A stretch of DNA of 64,000 bases from Valencia hispanica (GCA_963556495.2 OY747710.1:4464501-4528500), one strand, 5' to 3'; shown: positions 9,780-21,654, numbered from the stretch's first letter. The notes: generated by a model not told the origin, from the letters alone. A program made the numbers and translations.

Positions 9780-12653
9780 CATGTAGCACCTAGAGCAGAA
9801 TCAAAGGGGCGTGGCTTAGAACTTGTAGCTTTCACCTGAATGGATTTCCTCTGTCGCTTTCCTCATACATGCTGCTCAAACACATTCAGTGCTTTAAATA
9901 CAATCGAAACTGCTGTACATAATCTTAAGTATGTTATTATTTGTGTAAGAGTTTTCTGATCAACATATTGCTCAGATTAGATGGACACTGGACGTTTTGT
10001 AGATGCTGTCTTTGCTTTGTCATACTGTCCTTGATAACAGCGCAAAATAAACATGTATATCATCACGAATGAAGGATATCAAGAGGGGTCAACTTTGCAA
10101 CGATCTATCCTTTTAAAAAAATATTTTTATTTTGGGAATAATCTATCAACTTTAGTTTGAAAGGGTAACCTTTACTTTTTTTTCTCACCAGTTTGATTCC
10201 ATGCAACCTTGAATCTAATTTTGCAATAATTTGCTGTATAAAATATTTAGACTTATTTTGAATACCATCTGTAAGTATTAGCTTAAAAGGCCACCATGAT
10301 CACTACCTCACCACTGGTTTAGTTTCATCAGTCATGTGGAAACTATAATGGACTGGAGGTGCTGGTTTCACAATGCACCACTGCCATTGCTATGCCAGGC
10401 ACCAATTATGCCATGTCTGCCTATGATAACAAAGGGGTTTCTAGAGCAACATTTAAATTATTTACATGTCGTAAAACACCAGAGACAAATATAATAAGTC
10501 AGGAATTGTTTGTTAGAAAGTGTCCAATGTGGGAAAACAAGCATTTATAAATGCTTTTATTTGTTCCTGGATACAGTTCTTTTTTTTCATTCATGTAATT
10601 TAAACGACTTTACAACAACTAAGAAAGAAAAGAAAAAAAAAAAGATTAAACTCAACTCAAAATCAGGGGTGAACAGGGAGGGTCACATCGGGAAGCTCAG
10701 CCAACGTAAAACAAGCATTAAGTGAAAAAGGTCCGAACCTTTAGAACATTGCTCTGCTACCTGCATCATGCCTGCTGCAGTGATCATTTGTTTCACGGAC
10801 CACCTATGGTATGGTGTCTGTAATTTAAACAGAGGGACGTTCACATCGCATGCAAATGACCTCTCTGCTATTTATAACCATGATTTTCTAGTTAATTCTG
10901 ATGCATTCGTTCAGGCTCTGCAGACAGCATGGGCAGGAAGCCGGCATGCCTTCAGGGCGCATATCAACATGTAATAAATGCAGACACGGATTACACTACA
11001 AACAAGGAAATGTTCTCCATCAAAGAGTGAAATTGCATGCCTGAGGGATGGAAAGTCTTTAATACAGGGTACAGGTAAGTAAAGATGCAGAAATTTGTTT
11101 TGTTTGTTTCTTCTGAAAGTTGGCAGACATACTGTGAGTAGATTTGTTCAGTAAGGGAACGCGTAATCAATCCTTACAGCAAAGGGTAACCGTGTTTTGT
11201 TGAAGGACCACATCAACTTAAAAAAAACCAAAGGCCCAAACACTGAATTAGAACGTAATTAAAACAAACTCAAACCTAGTCACAGCTCGTCTTTAAAACA
11301 AAAGTTTTTTCTTGTATTATTAAACCAGAGGTTGCGCTAGAACTTTTTGTTGCCGATCATTTTGAGTGACTGAGTGAAAGAAATGTTTTCTTTACCTGTC
11401 AGTTTTTAAAATGAAAAAAATAACATATTCAATAGTATTTAATGATCATTCATTTTCATTAATATTAAATTCGAACAAACTGAACAGTGACATCGTGCAG
11501 ATTAATTGGCTACATGTGTTACTGACGAACATTTCACGAGCTGTAGCCTGAACGCTCCACATGGAGCTGAAATGTGCTCCTGCTTGTGCGTAATGGAGGC
11601 TGAATCCGCGCTCTGTTGCCTCACTGGAGAGTGGAATTAAACGCCACTTCAGCCTAAGTTTTCAAATCAGGGAACATCTCTCCAACTGAAGTGATCAGAA
11701 TTTAGCAAGGCTTTTCTGATCACTTCAGCGGGAGGAAATCCTGCAGCGTGCGCTCCTTTTGCATCAGTGGTTAAACTGCAGCGATCTGTCACCACCGGTC
11801 TGTGTCCCTAACATATGCGCTCCATCCCTCCGTAACTCTTCAACGCGCTGTCAGCTCCCGGTTAGCCAGATGTACTGAGTACGGTGTCCAGGGCTGAGAT
11901 AGGAATATCATGGGAATCTTTTTGATTGATTCAGTTACCAGAACTCAAAGAAAATGTCTGCGGATCTGCAACAAGTGGTCAGGGGTGTGAATACTAATCT
12001 GTCAAAATGACAGACGACCTTCAGGTTTTTCCATCACCGTTAAAAAAAATATGGAAAATATTCAGTTAACTCGACTCCTGATTGTTTTACATCCCTCTTT
12101 TTATTATTATTTCCCCCTCCTAAAAATCTAACTGCAGCTGGAAAAAAGTGATTTACTGTGGACTGTCAAATAAGTGGGTGGTTTATTAGCTTAAATGACA
12201 ATGAATGGCTTTTAACCCAGATCTTTGACACTGATTGTGTGTGTGTTTGACTCCTAAGCAGGCTCTGTGTTTGCGAGGAGGCCTGATGTAGCTCATCATT
12301 AGATGTCTAGTATTAATTATATCCTGCGAAGATCAATAACCGACATCTTGTCAGCGTCTCAGCAGTGATGCTACTGAGATGCGATTTAATTAGCTTCTAA
12401 AGTCACACACCAGATATGAGCATGTAAAATGAGCCAGCAGAGCAGCATCCATGAGACCAAATCTATTGTAGCAGAAACCAGCACTGGGACTCCACATCTG
12501 TGTTCATGGAACATCTGGAGAATGTATCTCTATTGTGAAGCCCACAGTATGAATAAATTCTCTAAAGAAAAACATATATGTGAAAGTAAATCAAACAGCT
12601 GAAAGACACTACGACAAGTATGGTATTATGTTTTTTACATGTAAACATGCAAA
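9780..12653. other. No gene recognised; looks single-copy
   Basis: AT-rich sequence with poly-A and poly-T runs and no recognised transposon end or coding exon. The stretch 11520-11880 is richer in CpG and contains a perfect short inverted repeat, listed separately. The part at 12230-12480 has a balanced composition that could be a conserved non-coding element, but this cannot be judged from one sequence. Confidence 0.4.
11686..11728. other. Perfect 15-bp inverted repeat (hairpin)
   Basis: The arms CTGAAGTGATCAGAA (11686-11700) and its exact reverse complement (11714-11728) are separated by a 13-nt loop. The stem is too short for a typical microRNA precursor. Confidence 0.7.
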
Positions 12654-12655
12654 TA

Positions 12656-13960
12656 TGGGGTGTTGTTTGCAAAGTTACACAGTCAAAAATTAATAGCAAT
12701 AATTTGAGTTATTTAGCCGATCATAAAAGAAAGAAAAGTTGAGTTCATTTTTCTAAGTCATGTTTCCCAATGTTATTCATTAATTTATAAATGTCCCAGT
12801 TTTCTACCAAAAATATTTAATTAAAGCTAAATATTTAACCCTTATGAAATATTTACTTAAGAAGCTAGCGAAATATTTAGCTTCCAAACTGAATATTTAA
12901 CTTCTTAACTAAATGTTACATTGCTTAACAAAATATTTAGCTTCCAAACTAAATATTTAGCTTAGAGCAAAATATTACATTGCTTAACTAAATATTTAGC
13001 TTCCAAACTAAATATTTAGCTTAGAGCAAAATATTACATTGCTTAACTAAATATTTAGCTTCCCAACCTAAATATTTAGTTAAGTAGCTCAATATTTAGT
13101 TAAGAAGCTAAATATTTAGCTTCCAAACTAAATATTTAGCTTAGAGCAAAATATTACATTGCTTAACTAAATATTTAGCTTCCAAACTAAATATTTAGCT
13201 TAGAGCAAAATATTACATTGCTTAACTAAATATTTAGCTTCCCAACCTAAATATTTAGTTAAGTAGCTCAATATTTAGTTAAGAAGCTAAATATTTAGCT
13301 TCCAAACTAAATTTTTAGCTTAGAGCTAAATATTACATTGCTTAACTAAATATTTAGCTTCCAAACTAAATATTTAGCTTGGAGCTAAATATTTGGCTTC
13401 TTAGCTAAATATTTATTTTGGTGCTAAATATTTAGTTTCTTAACTAAATATTAAGCTACTTAACTAAATATTTAGGTTGGGAAGCTAAATATTTATCTTT
13501 TTTACTAAATATTTGGCTTCCAAACAAAATATTTAACTTCTTAACTAAATGTTACATTGCTTAACTAAATATTTAGCTTCCCAACTAAATAGTTAGGTTG
13601 GGAAGCTAAATATTTATCTTCTTTACTAAATATTTGGCTTCCAAACTAAAAATTACATTTCCTAACAAAATATTTAGCTTCCAAACAAAATATTAAGCGA
13701 CTTAACTAAATATTTAGCTTGGAGCTAAATATTTAGATAAGAAGGTAAATATTTAACTTCATACCTAGCGTTATTAATTAGCTTTATTAGCTTACAAATA
13801 AATACTTGGTGTGAAACTGTGACATGTATGAGTGAATATATAGCATTGATGCAAACAGGACTTAAAAAATTAAGCCCTGCTTTTTTCTTTTAAGAAATTC
13901 TAAATAACCCAGATCTTTGGAGTTAATTCTTGACTGTGTAACTTTACAAATGGCACCCCA
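12656..13960. mobile_element. TA-flanked non-autonomous element carrying a palindromic minisatellite (copy 1)
   Basis: The ends are long inverted repeats of about 60 bp. The left arm starts TGGGGTGTTGTTTGCAAAGT at 12656 and the reverse complement of the right arm starts TGGGGTGCCATTTGTAAAGT, ending at 13960. Both continue through TTACACAGTCAA. A TA flanks each side (12654-12655 and 13961-13962). The same right arm, again followed by TA, ends the copies at 34043 and 55864. No coding capacity is seen. TA flanks suggest Tc1/mariner-type mobilisation, but the long inverted repeat and satellite core do not match a family I can name. Confidence 0.7.
12810..13780. repeat. CTAAATATTTAG palindromic minisatellite array
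   Basis: The array has some 30 or more copies, mostly exact, of the 12-bp palindrome CTAAATATTTAG, joined by short linkers such as CTTCCAAA and TTAGAGCAAAATATTACATT. The linker word AGAGC(A/T)AAAT falls at 12964, 13023, 13143, 13202 and 13322, giving alternating spacing of 59 and 120 bp and a higher-order period of 179 bp. Confidence 0.95.
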
Positions 13961-13962
13961 TA

Positions 13963-15045
13963 TTCAAACACTTAGAAATCAGTCAGATTTTAGAGCTTAA
14001 CCCTTTCAAAGAGGGTTAAATTATATCATCATTCCTTGACAGATAAAAAAATAAGACCAGATGCACAGCTCACAGGTGCAGCTTGTGTGTATGTATTACC
14101 AGCTAAAGCGCTGGAAAACTGAAGACCTCTGTGTGCGCAGAGCTGCTGGCTGGCTGTCACTTAAATCAAGACAGGACTTGTTTGATTCATCTGCTCTTTG
14201 TCCATCTGTGCATGTTGATAAGGCAGGATGATATAGCTGACCGCTACATCACACCAGCCCACGGGGTCTAGCGTTCAGAAAGGCATTTCAAGTTATGCAA
14301 TCATCTCATTTACATATCGCTTTGCATAAAAATTGAAATAAATGATGCTGGTATCACTGTACTGTGATATAACCCAGAAATGCCAGCTGCAAGCAAACAC
14401 ATTTAGGTAGGAAGAGACAGATAACCACTCTGCAAGCAGGTGGTGAGAAGATTCTCAAATATAATTTCCCTAAAAAAAAAAAGACTGAAGTTAACAATGA
14501 ATCTTTCTCATGCACCAGGTATTAAAGTTCCACAGAGTTCAGTTATGGAACAGTTCTCTTAAGAATAAGACACTGGATGATTTTCAGTTTTGTTTTTTCA
14601 ATTTTTAAACAAGGCAGAAGGTGTAAATTTGAACCAGAACAAACAGCTCAGGTCTGCATTCGGTTGCTATCAAGTGATAATGTAATGTTATCGTTGACCA
14701 GGATGCCCTTTAGTTCTAAACAAGAGTCCAGGACATCCTTGTCTCACTGGGCAATATTCCCAAAATCCCAGTTACAAAAAACAAGTCCACTCATTTTGCA
14801 TTTCAAGATGAGACTTTTACATGGGATGATTTTCATGGGGTCTAAAAAATTCAGCTAAAACGCTGCATCCAGAGATCTTCTATATTATCAGATTATTCCA
14901 ATTTCAGCTTCTCTTCAGGCATTGATTAGGCTCCTCCTGTGCGGAACCAGTGCCTCCCAAAGAGGTAGACACCCCATCTACTTAAAGAAAGCCTTAACAC
15001 AAAATGTACATAAATCTTATAGATTACCCTAGGTTATCATAAGCC
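13963..15045. other. No recognisable feature
   Basis: AT-rich, apparently single-copy sequence between two transposons. The open frame at 14577-14858 has no recognisable domain. Confidence 0.45.
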
Positions 15046-15053
15046 ATATTTAC

Positions 15054-15960
15054 TAGGGGTGTAACGGTATATGTATTCGTATTTTTCGGTACGGCTCTGT
15101 CGGTTCAGTATGCACGTGTATGAATCCAGCTGTTTTCTACCTGAACATATGTAGAATGTTTATGTGCAGAACTCAGAGCACAGTGCAACTTTAAAAAATG
15201 TCACCCAAACAAAACAGAAAGGACTCCCAACTATCACTAAACTCTGCTATTTGGGAACATTTACGGTTTTCTCATGCAGCTATAGTAGAAAAAGAAAGAT
15301 GGACCGAACCAGAACTTTGTCAGCAAAAGCATCTTTCAACAGCAATAAGGTCCATAACACGCTCTGCACTGAACTGAATGACTCACCTGAAACAATGTCA
15401 AGCTGAATGGAAACTTCACTGATACTAGAGAAAAACCAGCTGACGTCCAACATGGCTACCAGTATCATCCAATCAGCCCAAACTACTGATTTTGTATAAA
15501 ATGCAAGAATCCCTGTTGATGAGAAGGGATTTTCCCACCTGCTGCATTCAAGTACAGCTGGGAGACTAGGGTGTCGAAATATCAAAACAACTCCTAAAGT
15601 GGATTAAGCAGGTTTTATTCTGAAATATGAACAAAGTATTATTTAAACATTTCCAAACCTTAACACTGACTGTTTCCAAGAGGTTATATTGTTTTCTACT
15701 CTGTCTATGTCTGCTTGTACTATTTTATTTATTAAAAACATAGAATCCAATCAAACCTACAGTGAGTTTTATATTTCCAACATAACAAAACCAAATTAAT
15801 TTCAGGAATTGAAAGGAAGGAATTCAGGGGAAAAGGTTCTTTGTTTCATGCTGATCAAAGTGTGTGTGGGGGGGAATCAAATGCACATTTGTATTTATTC
15901 TTGATTAAAGTGTACCAAAAACATACAAAACTGTGATTGTTGTGTACCGTTACACCCCTA
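15054..15960. mobile_element. Non-autonomous hAT element (TAGGGGTGTAACGGTA ends)
   Basis: The left terminus TAGGGGTGTAACGGTA and the right terminus TACCGTTACACCCCTA form an exact 16-bp inverted repeat. The element is flanked by a perfect 8-bp duplication, ATATTTAC, at 15046-15053 and 15961-15968, diagnostic of hAT transposition. The 907-bp interior lacks a transposase. A related partial copy lies at 51182-51960, and isolated ends of the same type lie at 44197 and 49402. The exact duplication suggests a comparatively young insertion. Confidence 0.92.
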
Positions 15961-16378
15961 ATATTTACAGTTTTGCTCCTGGTCAGGTGTCTTCCTGTAA
16001 AAATGTTTGCTCAGAATGAGACATTGCTATGAGGCAAGATTTAAAGCAACCCGCTGGTGTCCATGAAAAGAAAAAATTAAATAACGAGCAAACAAATCTC
16101 AATTCAAATGTATTACACATAATCTGGTTTGCATAATATACTATTTAATTTAAAGCGGACATATCATGCTTTTAAATATTTCTTTTTTACATTCAAACTA
16201 TGTAGTCGTGGTCCTTACATTGTGGAACTACAATGCTTGGGTCTGAATTCCTCATTATCGAAGCTCCACAGGGCCCTCTTTTTCCCCTGTTCTGAGGTGC
16301 GTCTGGTAGTTACTAGGGACGAGCGAGTACAGCATTATCTGTTTCTGTATCTGTTAACCATATGAATTATCTGTATCC

Positions 16379-17104
16379 CAGTGTTTCTCAAACGTTTTTT
16401 ATCATTCCCCACTTTGGACAAAGGAGCATACACAAGCCCCCCCACTGCTTTTATTGCCCCAACAGAATGGTGATCAAGCCTGATTTTTAAAGTGTTTTAT
16501 TTATTTAAATAGCCGAGTTAGTCTACAAGTTTTTAAGGGTATAAATTAGTTGGAAAAAGGGGTTGCGCACTGGTATAAAACCGGCTCAGAAATATATGCT
16601 GTCAGTAGTTGCTACATGTAGAACTTCAGCTCACAGTTGGAGAAAATAAAAGTTGTAGTTTTATCAAATTTACAAAGCTTTCAAAAGTACAAAATAAAAA
16701 AATAAATAAAGAGCAAGATACTCATCCCTGTATTTCCTCCCTGGTTGACCGTGTGACTTCTCTGACTCTGAAACGTTCCCTGATCTTTTTAGATATTTGT
16801 ACATTTTGTAGATGGAATCTCTGATAATGCGGCTACTTCAGCTTGTTTTGTTCCGCTGCAATATATTCCAACGTCAAACTCCCAGCCCGATGTTCCAGGT
16901 CCCGGTTCTGTTTACAATGATGATCACAATTGCTAATTTATCTGAGTGTGTTTAATTTTGTGAGAGGGGGGAGCTGGTTGATTTAATTTACAGTGCAGTG
17001 AAACATTCACAACGACAGAATTTAGGGGGGAAAAACTATTTAAATCCCATTGATGTCACGCCCCACCTGCAATACCTCTGCGCCCCATAGATTGAGAAAC
17101 ACTG
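16379..17104. mobile_element. Charlie-like hAT MITE, innermost of the nest
   Basis: It begins CAGTGTTTCTCAAAC at 16379 and ends GATTGAGAAACACTG at 17104, the classic Charlie-type terminal repeat. The flanking octamers are CTGTATCC (16371-16378) and CTGTATCT (17105-17112), seven of eight identical, although the surrounding sequence is itself rich in CTGTAT. There is no transposase. Confidence 0.87.
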
Positions 17105-17555
17105 CTGTATCTGTATCTGTACTCGGACTGGGCGGGGCATAACACGGAAGCGGGCGGGGTTTAACCAGGAAGTGGGTCGAGTTGTCTTGAAATGGGCGGT
17201 GCTTTCACCGGTATATCTTTTTAAACATGCAATTGATATGGGTTCATCAGAAATATTTATATTTATTGCTGATTAGAAAACTATTTACATGACAGCATCA
17301 GCATTGAGCTTCAGATCAACGGTTTTGATCACAATAACAAACGAACTATATACAGAACAAGTTTTGCAACAATGAATACAACACATGTGGTTGTAATTAT
17401 GAAGTAAAATGTAATGAACAAGAGTTTTCATCTCAACATTACTTTCTTTTTTTAACTTTTAACTTTTTTATGATCAGTGTGATTAAAAAAATTATAATTG
17501 GGTTCTTTTTTATTTTCACACCAGGTATGTGTGTCTGTGTGTGAGTGTGTTTGTG

Positions 17556-17824
17556 TGTGTAGCTTAATTTGTAATATTATTTATACCTTTATTTTTTTTT
17601 AAAATAAAATACAGCATGAAAGTGTCACTCAGTGGGTGAAATAAAAAAAAACTGGTTAGAACCAGTTGAAAAAAAACTCAGATGACTGGCAGAGAGAGAG
17701 AGAGAGAGAGTGTGTAGCAACTTAATTTGTAATATGGTTTTATACCACTACTTCCTTTTTTTAAATGAAATACAGCAAGAAAGGTTCAGACACTGAGTGG
17801 GTGAAGTAAAAAAAAACTGGTTAG
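17556..17824. repeat. Diverged direct duplication (about 105-bp units)
   Basis: 17556-17659 and 17711-17824 share tgtgtagc...ttaatttgtaatat, a poly-T/A stretch, 'gaaatacagca.gaaag', 'ctgagtgggtgaa.taaaaa' and 'aactggttag'. The linker holds a GA dinucleotide run (17692-17710). It lies inside the nested hAT. Confidence 0.75.
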
Positions 17825-19127
17825 TAGAGTGTAGTAGAGCGGTGCTGTGTCCAGAACGCAGACACATTCAGCTACGCAATGAGAATTTTTATTCAATCCG
17901 AGCACAGATATTGACTCGTATTACTCGTATGATACCCGTACTCGGCAAAGTGCTTGATCCGTACCGGATACTTGTTTCAGCAGAGTATCCGGCTCAACTC
18001 AAGTAGCAACCCATTTTGGCGCTGTCTCTTTAAATTCAAATTAGTCCCTTGAAACTCCGCCCCCACTACAGGTCACAGAAATGCAGCTCGGGTCGACTCA
18101 GCCATTATTTTTGTTTGACAGTAGAGATACGATTATCCAGCAGGGCAAAAACTCAACCAGGTACTTCGAAGAGGTTCTGATCCTGGGAGTAAAGAATGGA
18201 GGGGATTATTGCATCCGACAACTGATCATTTATTCTTATCCGCTGGAACCTTCGGCATCCTTGAGCTTGGACCCCAGACTTGGACCACAAACTGGTTGCA
18301 AGTAAGAAAAATGGTGGACTCACTGAAGCGCTTGGCCGGAATTCACTTACCTTATTTGGCTGTGCCGCTGCAAAGACTGTGACGTAACAGCCCAAGAAAC
18401 GTAATATGCGGAAGAAAAATCACAACAGACTGCAAAATTGGACCAAAATAGAAACTAAAGATATCTTTTCAACACCGGAAGAGACTGATTTCAACTTTTA
18501 TCCATTCCTAGGGTCTCCAAATACACAACAAAAGGCATTTAAAGATTAAAAAAGTTGATTTTGCATATCTCCTCTTTAAGAATCAATCAGACACACCCAG
18601 GTAGTTTAAAATTTGGTTCCATGTGATAAACACATTTGAAAAGTTGAATCTAAATTTATAAATTTTCTTATTTCAGACATAAAATATCTGGGATGAAATT
18701 TGTTTAAAAGTCCTTACATGGAGAGAACTTGGGATAATTAACAATATCCAGGTTTATGTTGTTAAGTTTAGGAGCAGAAGACAAACAAAAACAAAAAAAC
18801 CTGAACGAATGTCATAATTTTATCATTCCTAAACTTTACATCCACGTTACAACAAGCATTTAAAGGTGCCCTGCCACACAAAACCGTTTTTACTTGTATT
18901 TTTTAAAAATGTGTTAGGTTCATATGTGTTTGTGTTATGTCGTGAATGTGAAAATGAACCGCTACATCCTCTGTCAGCTCCAGCCAAAAAAACGAAATAA
19001 GCGGAGAAATTAGGCCAATTAGAAAAGCTCGTCAGTTTGACGTGGAATTGATTCGTTACTCATTACTATTCATGAGCTCTCCCACTTGAGACTCGCCCTC
19101 AGAATTCGTGTAGCTCAGTGAGCAAAG

Positions 19128-19390
19128 ATGGCTGAACGTCAACGGGCTTGTGCCCTATACAAGAATAGAAGTTCAACAATGCACATGTTGCCCAAGAACC
19201 CAGAGTTGAGGATGAAATGGATTCAGTTCATTTTTGGAACAATGCCACAACAGGATCATACGAATGTAGTGATCTGTTCAACACATTTTGAAGAGGCAGA
19301 CTTCGTCAACTTTGGGGAGTACAGCAAAGGCTTCAGTTGAAGCCTGGAGCAGTACCATCACGTCAGTCTACGGCCAGTGCACAGCCCGTA
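19128..19390 (+). pseudogene. THAP domain exon of the Kolobok element, frameshifted
   Basis: The frame starts MAERQRACALYKNRSSTMHM and shows the THAP layout: a Cys near residue 8, KNR, a central W in RMKWIQF, and the C-x2-H pair in ICSTHFEEADF. The 'LKPGAVPS' sequence expected after it (the AVPTIF-type motif) is present but in another frame: a one-base shift near 19335 creates the stop at 19338. A consensus splice donor (CCC|GTAAGT) follows at about 19388. The second zinc-ligand Cys expected next to the first is not visible. This is a non-functional DNA-binding remnant. Confidence 0.75.
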
Positions 19391-19504
19391 AGTAAAAAAA
19401 AACAAAACGCTGTGTTATACAGGTGTAATCCACTCGCTAGCCTAGCAGGTTTTATTTTAATTTGAACAATGCTAGCCAAGCTTAGCTCATGCCATAAAGC
19501 TAAA

Positions 19505-19950
19505 TTATTTGATAACACCTGTTGCCAAGCTGTCATGATCTTCTACAAGTCTGTTGTGGAGAGTGTAATCTCTTCAGCCGTCATCTGTTGGGGTAGCAGG
19601 ATCAGAGCCAGGGATTTAAAAAGACTCAACAACCTGATAAAGAAGGCTGATTCTGTTCTTGGGACGACTGTGGAAAATCTGGAGATGATGATACAAAGAA
19701 GGATTCTTCATAAAATCAAAAAAATTATGGACAACCCTGAGCATCCTCTTCATGAGACAGTCATACAACAACAGAGCGTCTTCAGTCGGAGGCTTCTTCA
19801 GTTTCGCTGCAATACAGACCGCTACAGGAAATCCTTCCTGCCCGCAGCCATCATCGTCTACAACAACTCCTTAAAGAATTAATTATATGAGCTATACCCA
19901 CACTTAATTTCCCTCTGGGATCACTAAAGTATTTTTGAATTGAATTGAAT
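19505..19950 (+). mobile_element. Rex1/CR1-type LINE 3' end nested in the Kolobok element
   Basis: The frame at 19469-19882 contains the conserved C-terminus FYKSVVESVISSAVICWGS, RARDLKRLNNLIKKADSVLG, RRILHKIKKIMDNPEHPLHE and RYRKSFLPAAIIVYNNS. It ends in the usual 3' terminus 'ccctctgggatcactaaagta' with a GAATT-rich tail. The coding frame starts inside Kolobok sequence, so the first about 15 residues are not LINE-derived. The copy is severely 5'-truncated and dead. Confidence 0.87.
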
Positions 19951-20362
19951 GTTATGGAGGAAACCGATGCAAACAGGGCCGGATTATGTTAGCAGAGGTC
20001 TCTGGGTACAAAATGTTCAAAGGGCCCCCTTGCCTATACTTGAAGAAGCCATTTCTGCCGCGATTCCAGAAGTTGGTAAACAAAGTTCCTCTAGCCTACT
20101 TGTTGCGCTGGGTGAAGGAATAGACATGCTCTTATATCCTAGCAATTAGCCAATCAGAGTCAAGCAGCTTAGCTCTTTGAATATTAATGAGAACTGGCGC
20201 AAATCGAGCTGAGTCTTCCTGCAGGCTTTAATGCTAGTAGCTAGAATGGCTTGAAACAAGGTAACCAAGGCATTATTTCCACAAAAAAATGTTACAGAGT
20301 CCATGGTAAACTTCAGAAATGACCACAAAGGTAATGAAATACATGTGGCAGGGCACCTTTAA

Positions 20363-21640
20363 GTTAGTTTTACGCCAGTTTGTTTTATTATAACCACCGT
20401 TTAGAAGTGACTTTACTACAGCTGCTTCCATAAACCACAAAATAATTCATGAGCAAAATATTTCTGTAAGAAACTGTCAATCAAGGCGCAGAATTATTCA
20501 TACAGCGCTGTGACTCAGCCCGGTGTTCATGCAGCCTTCAGACGAGCACAGCGCTCATTCACAGCTCTCCTCCAGGAGACCTCCATGTCCATGTCCGTCA
20601 AACGCAGAGCAGAACGGTGTGGGAAAACATTTGTATTCATTCCCCGCTGCAGAATATAGACAGCTCGACGATTCAGCAAATCTCCCCGAACACAACCCCC
20701 CACCCCCACGAACCTCGGGGTAAAAAACGTCACTTTTCCCAGCAACTGGAGCACAGGGTTAATAAACTATCAACCTGCGCTGCAGCACTCTGCTGCTCCT
20801 GTGGCTGTGCTCTAACTATACACATTTTCTTCCTCCATTCTAATAAAAAAATACATTAAGTAATTAATGCATGTATTATAATTCATTTTACATACAGTTA
20901 TTAAAGGTTTTTGGAGGAATTCTTTTTTTTAAAAGGAGTTTAAATTTGTAACCAACCTCTTAAAAGGCTGCAAATTCTAATGAAGGGGACTTATTTCACG
21001 CTGGCAGGTATTTAAAAGGTTGCCTGAAAATAAGGTAAGCATATAGGTGTAATTTAAAGTCACATTACAGACGGATGGAAAGGTCAACCCGTTGCAAACT
21101 GTCACAAATCAAGGATCATTCTTAAGGCTCAGTCTTGAATCCAGTGATGAATGTGAATTCACAGCATAAGATTAGCCGCCTTGTGCTAGATGTACCGTCA
21201 TGGGGAGATGGAGGATCAGTGGCATTTTAATTTCATGCCTTCTCTCATATTTCGCTGGTTACATTTTAGGTAGCAAGGCTGTCATCTTGATTTAATGGGC
21301 CAAGAAGCTACAAACACACACACACACAAAAGCATCGTAATTGAAGATGAGGGACATCAGTTCGAGGATTGATCCGTCACAAAATACAGACTTGATTGTG
21401 GATGGAAATTTTTTTTGAATAAGTGATCAATTAAAGTATTAGAAAACATTGTTTAAATTGCTGCTGCATGTAAAGGAAATGGGCAAGCCAACGCTACAAT
21501 CTTTAACTCTAGGAAGACATACGAGCGGTTTAAATAATTGTTTAGAGCAGGTACAGATGAGAAATTCATTCAGTCCAACAACTTGGAAATGTTTTTTTTA
21601 TCTTAAGCCCTCTACATACACAATTAATACGGAATTACAA
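20363..21640. other. No gene recognised
   Basis: Between a Kolobok element and an L1-like LINE. 20500-20830 is GC-richer and open on both strands but has no domain or splice-bounded exon. The rest is AT-rich, with a short CA run near 21312. Confidence 0.45.
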
Positions 21641-21654
21641 CATAAATAAGCAGC

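Larger units (their letters stand above)
16314..18002. mobile_element. Non-autonomous hAT nested in the Kolobok element
   Basis: It starts TAGGGACGAGCGAGTAC at 16314 and ends near 'gagtatccggctcaactcaa' at 18002, a degraded inverted match. The flanking octamers GTAGTTAC (16306-16313) and GTAGCAAC (18003-18010) agree at six of eight positions. The Kolobok flanks read through when it is removed. It contains a Charlie-like MITE and a tandem duplication. Confidence 0.6.
16154..18575. mobile_element. Kolobok-type element (TTAA duplication), outermost of a nest
   Basis: The left end begins AGCGGACATATCATGC at 16154 after TTAA (16150-16153), and the right end finishes GCATATCTCCTCT before TTAA (18576-18579). 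The inverted ends and TTAA duplication match the Kolobok superfamily. The interior is interrupted by a hAT element (16314-18002). Without it the element is about 0.73 kb and non-coding, so it is non-autonomous. The fragment at 18003-18575 resumes with 'cccattttggcgctgtctctttaaa'. Confidence 0.85.
18864..20358 (+). mobile_element. Kolobok transposon remnant with THAP domain, TTAA flanks
   Basis: The termini AGGTGCCCTGCCACA at 18864 and TGTGGCAGGGCACCT at 20358 are a perfect 15-bp inverted repeat, each flanked by TTAA (18860-18863 and 20359-20362). A THAP-type DNA-binding exon at 19128-19390 fits Kolobok, whose proteins carry THAP domains. A Rex1-like LINE 3' end (19505-19950) is nested inside. 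The catalytic part is missing, so this copy is non-autonomous. Confidence 0.88.

Noticed and set aside
12810..13780. CRISPR-like regular repeats
   Set aside because: The units are direct and palindromic AT-rich minisatellite with no unique spacers of constant length, in a vertebrate genome.
15280..15585. 101-codon minus-strand frame
   Set aside because: It lies within a non-autonomous hAT whose ends and duplication are clear. A broken version occurs in the copy at 51423-51614 with no constraint evident.
20523..20859. GC-richer open frames on both strands
   Set aside because: They overlap on opposite strands, have no recognisable peptide and no good splice pair.
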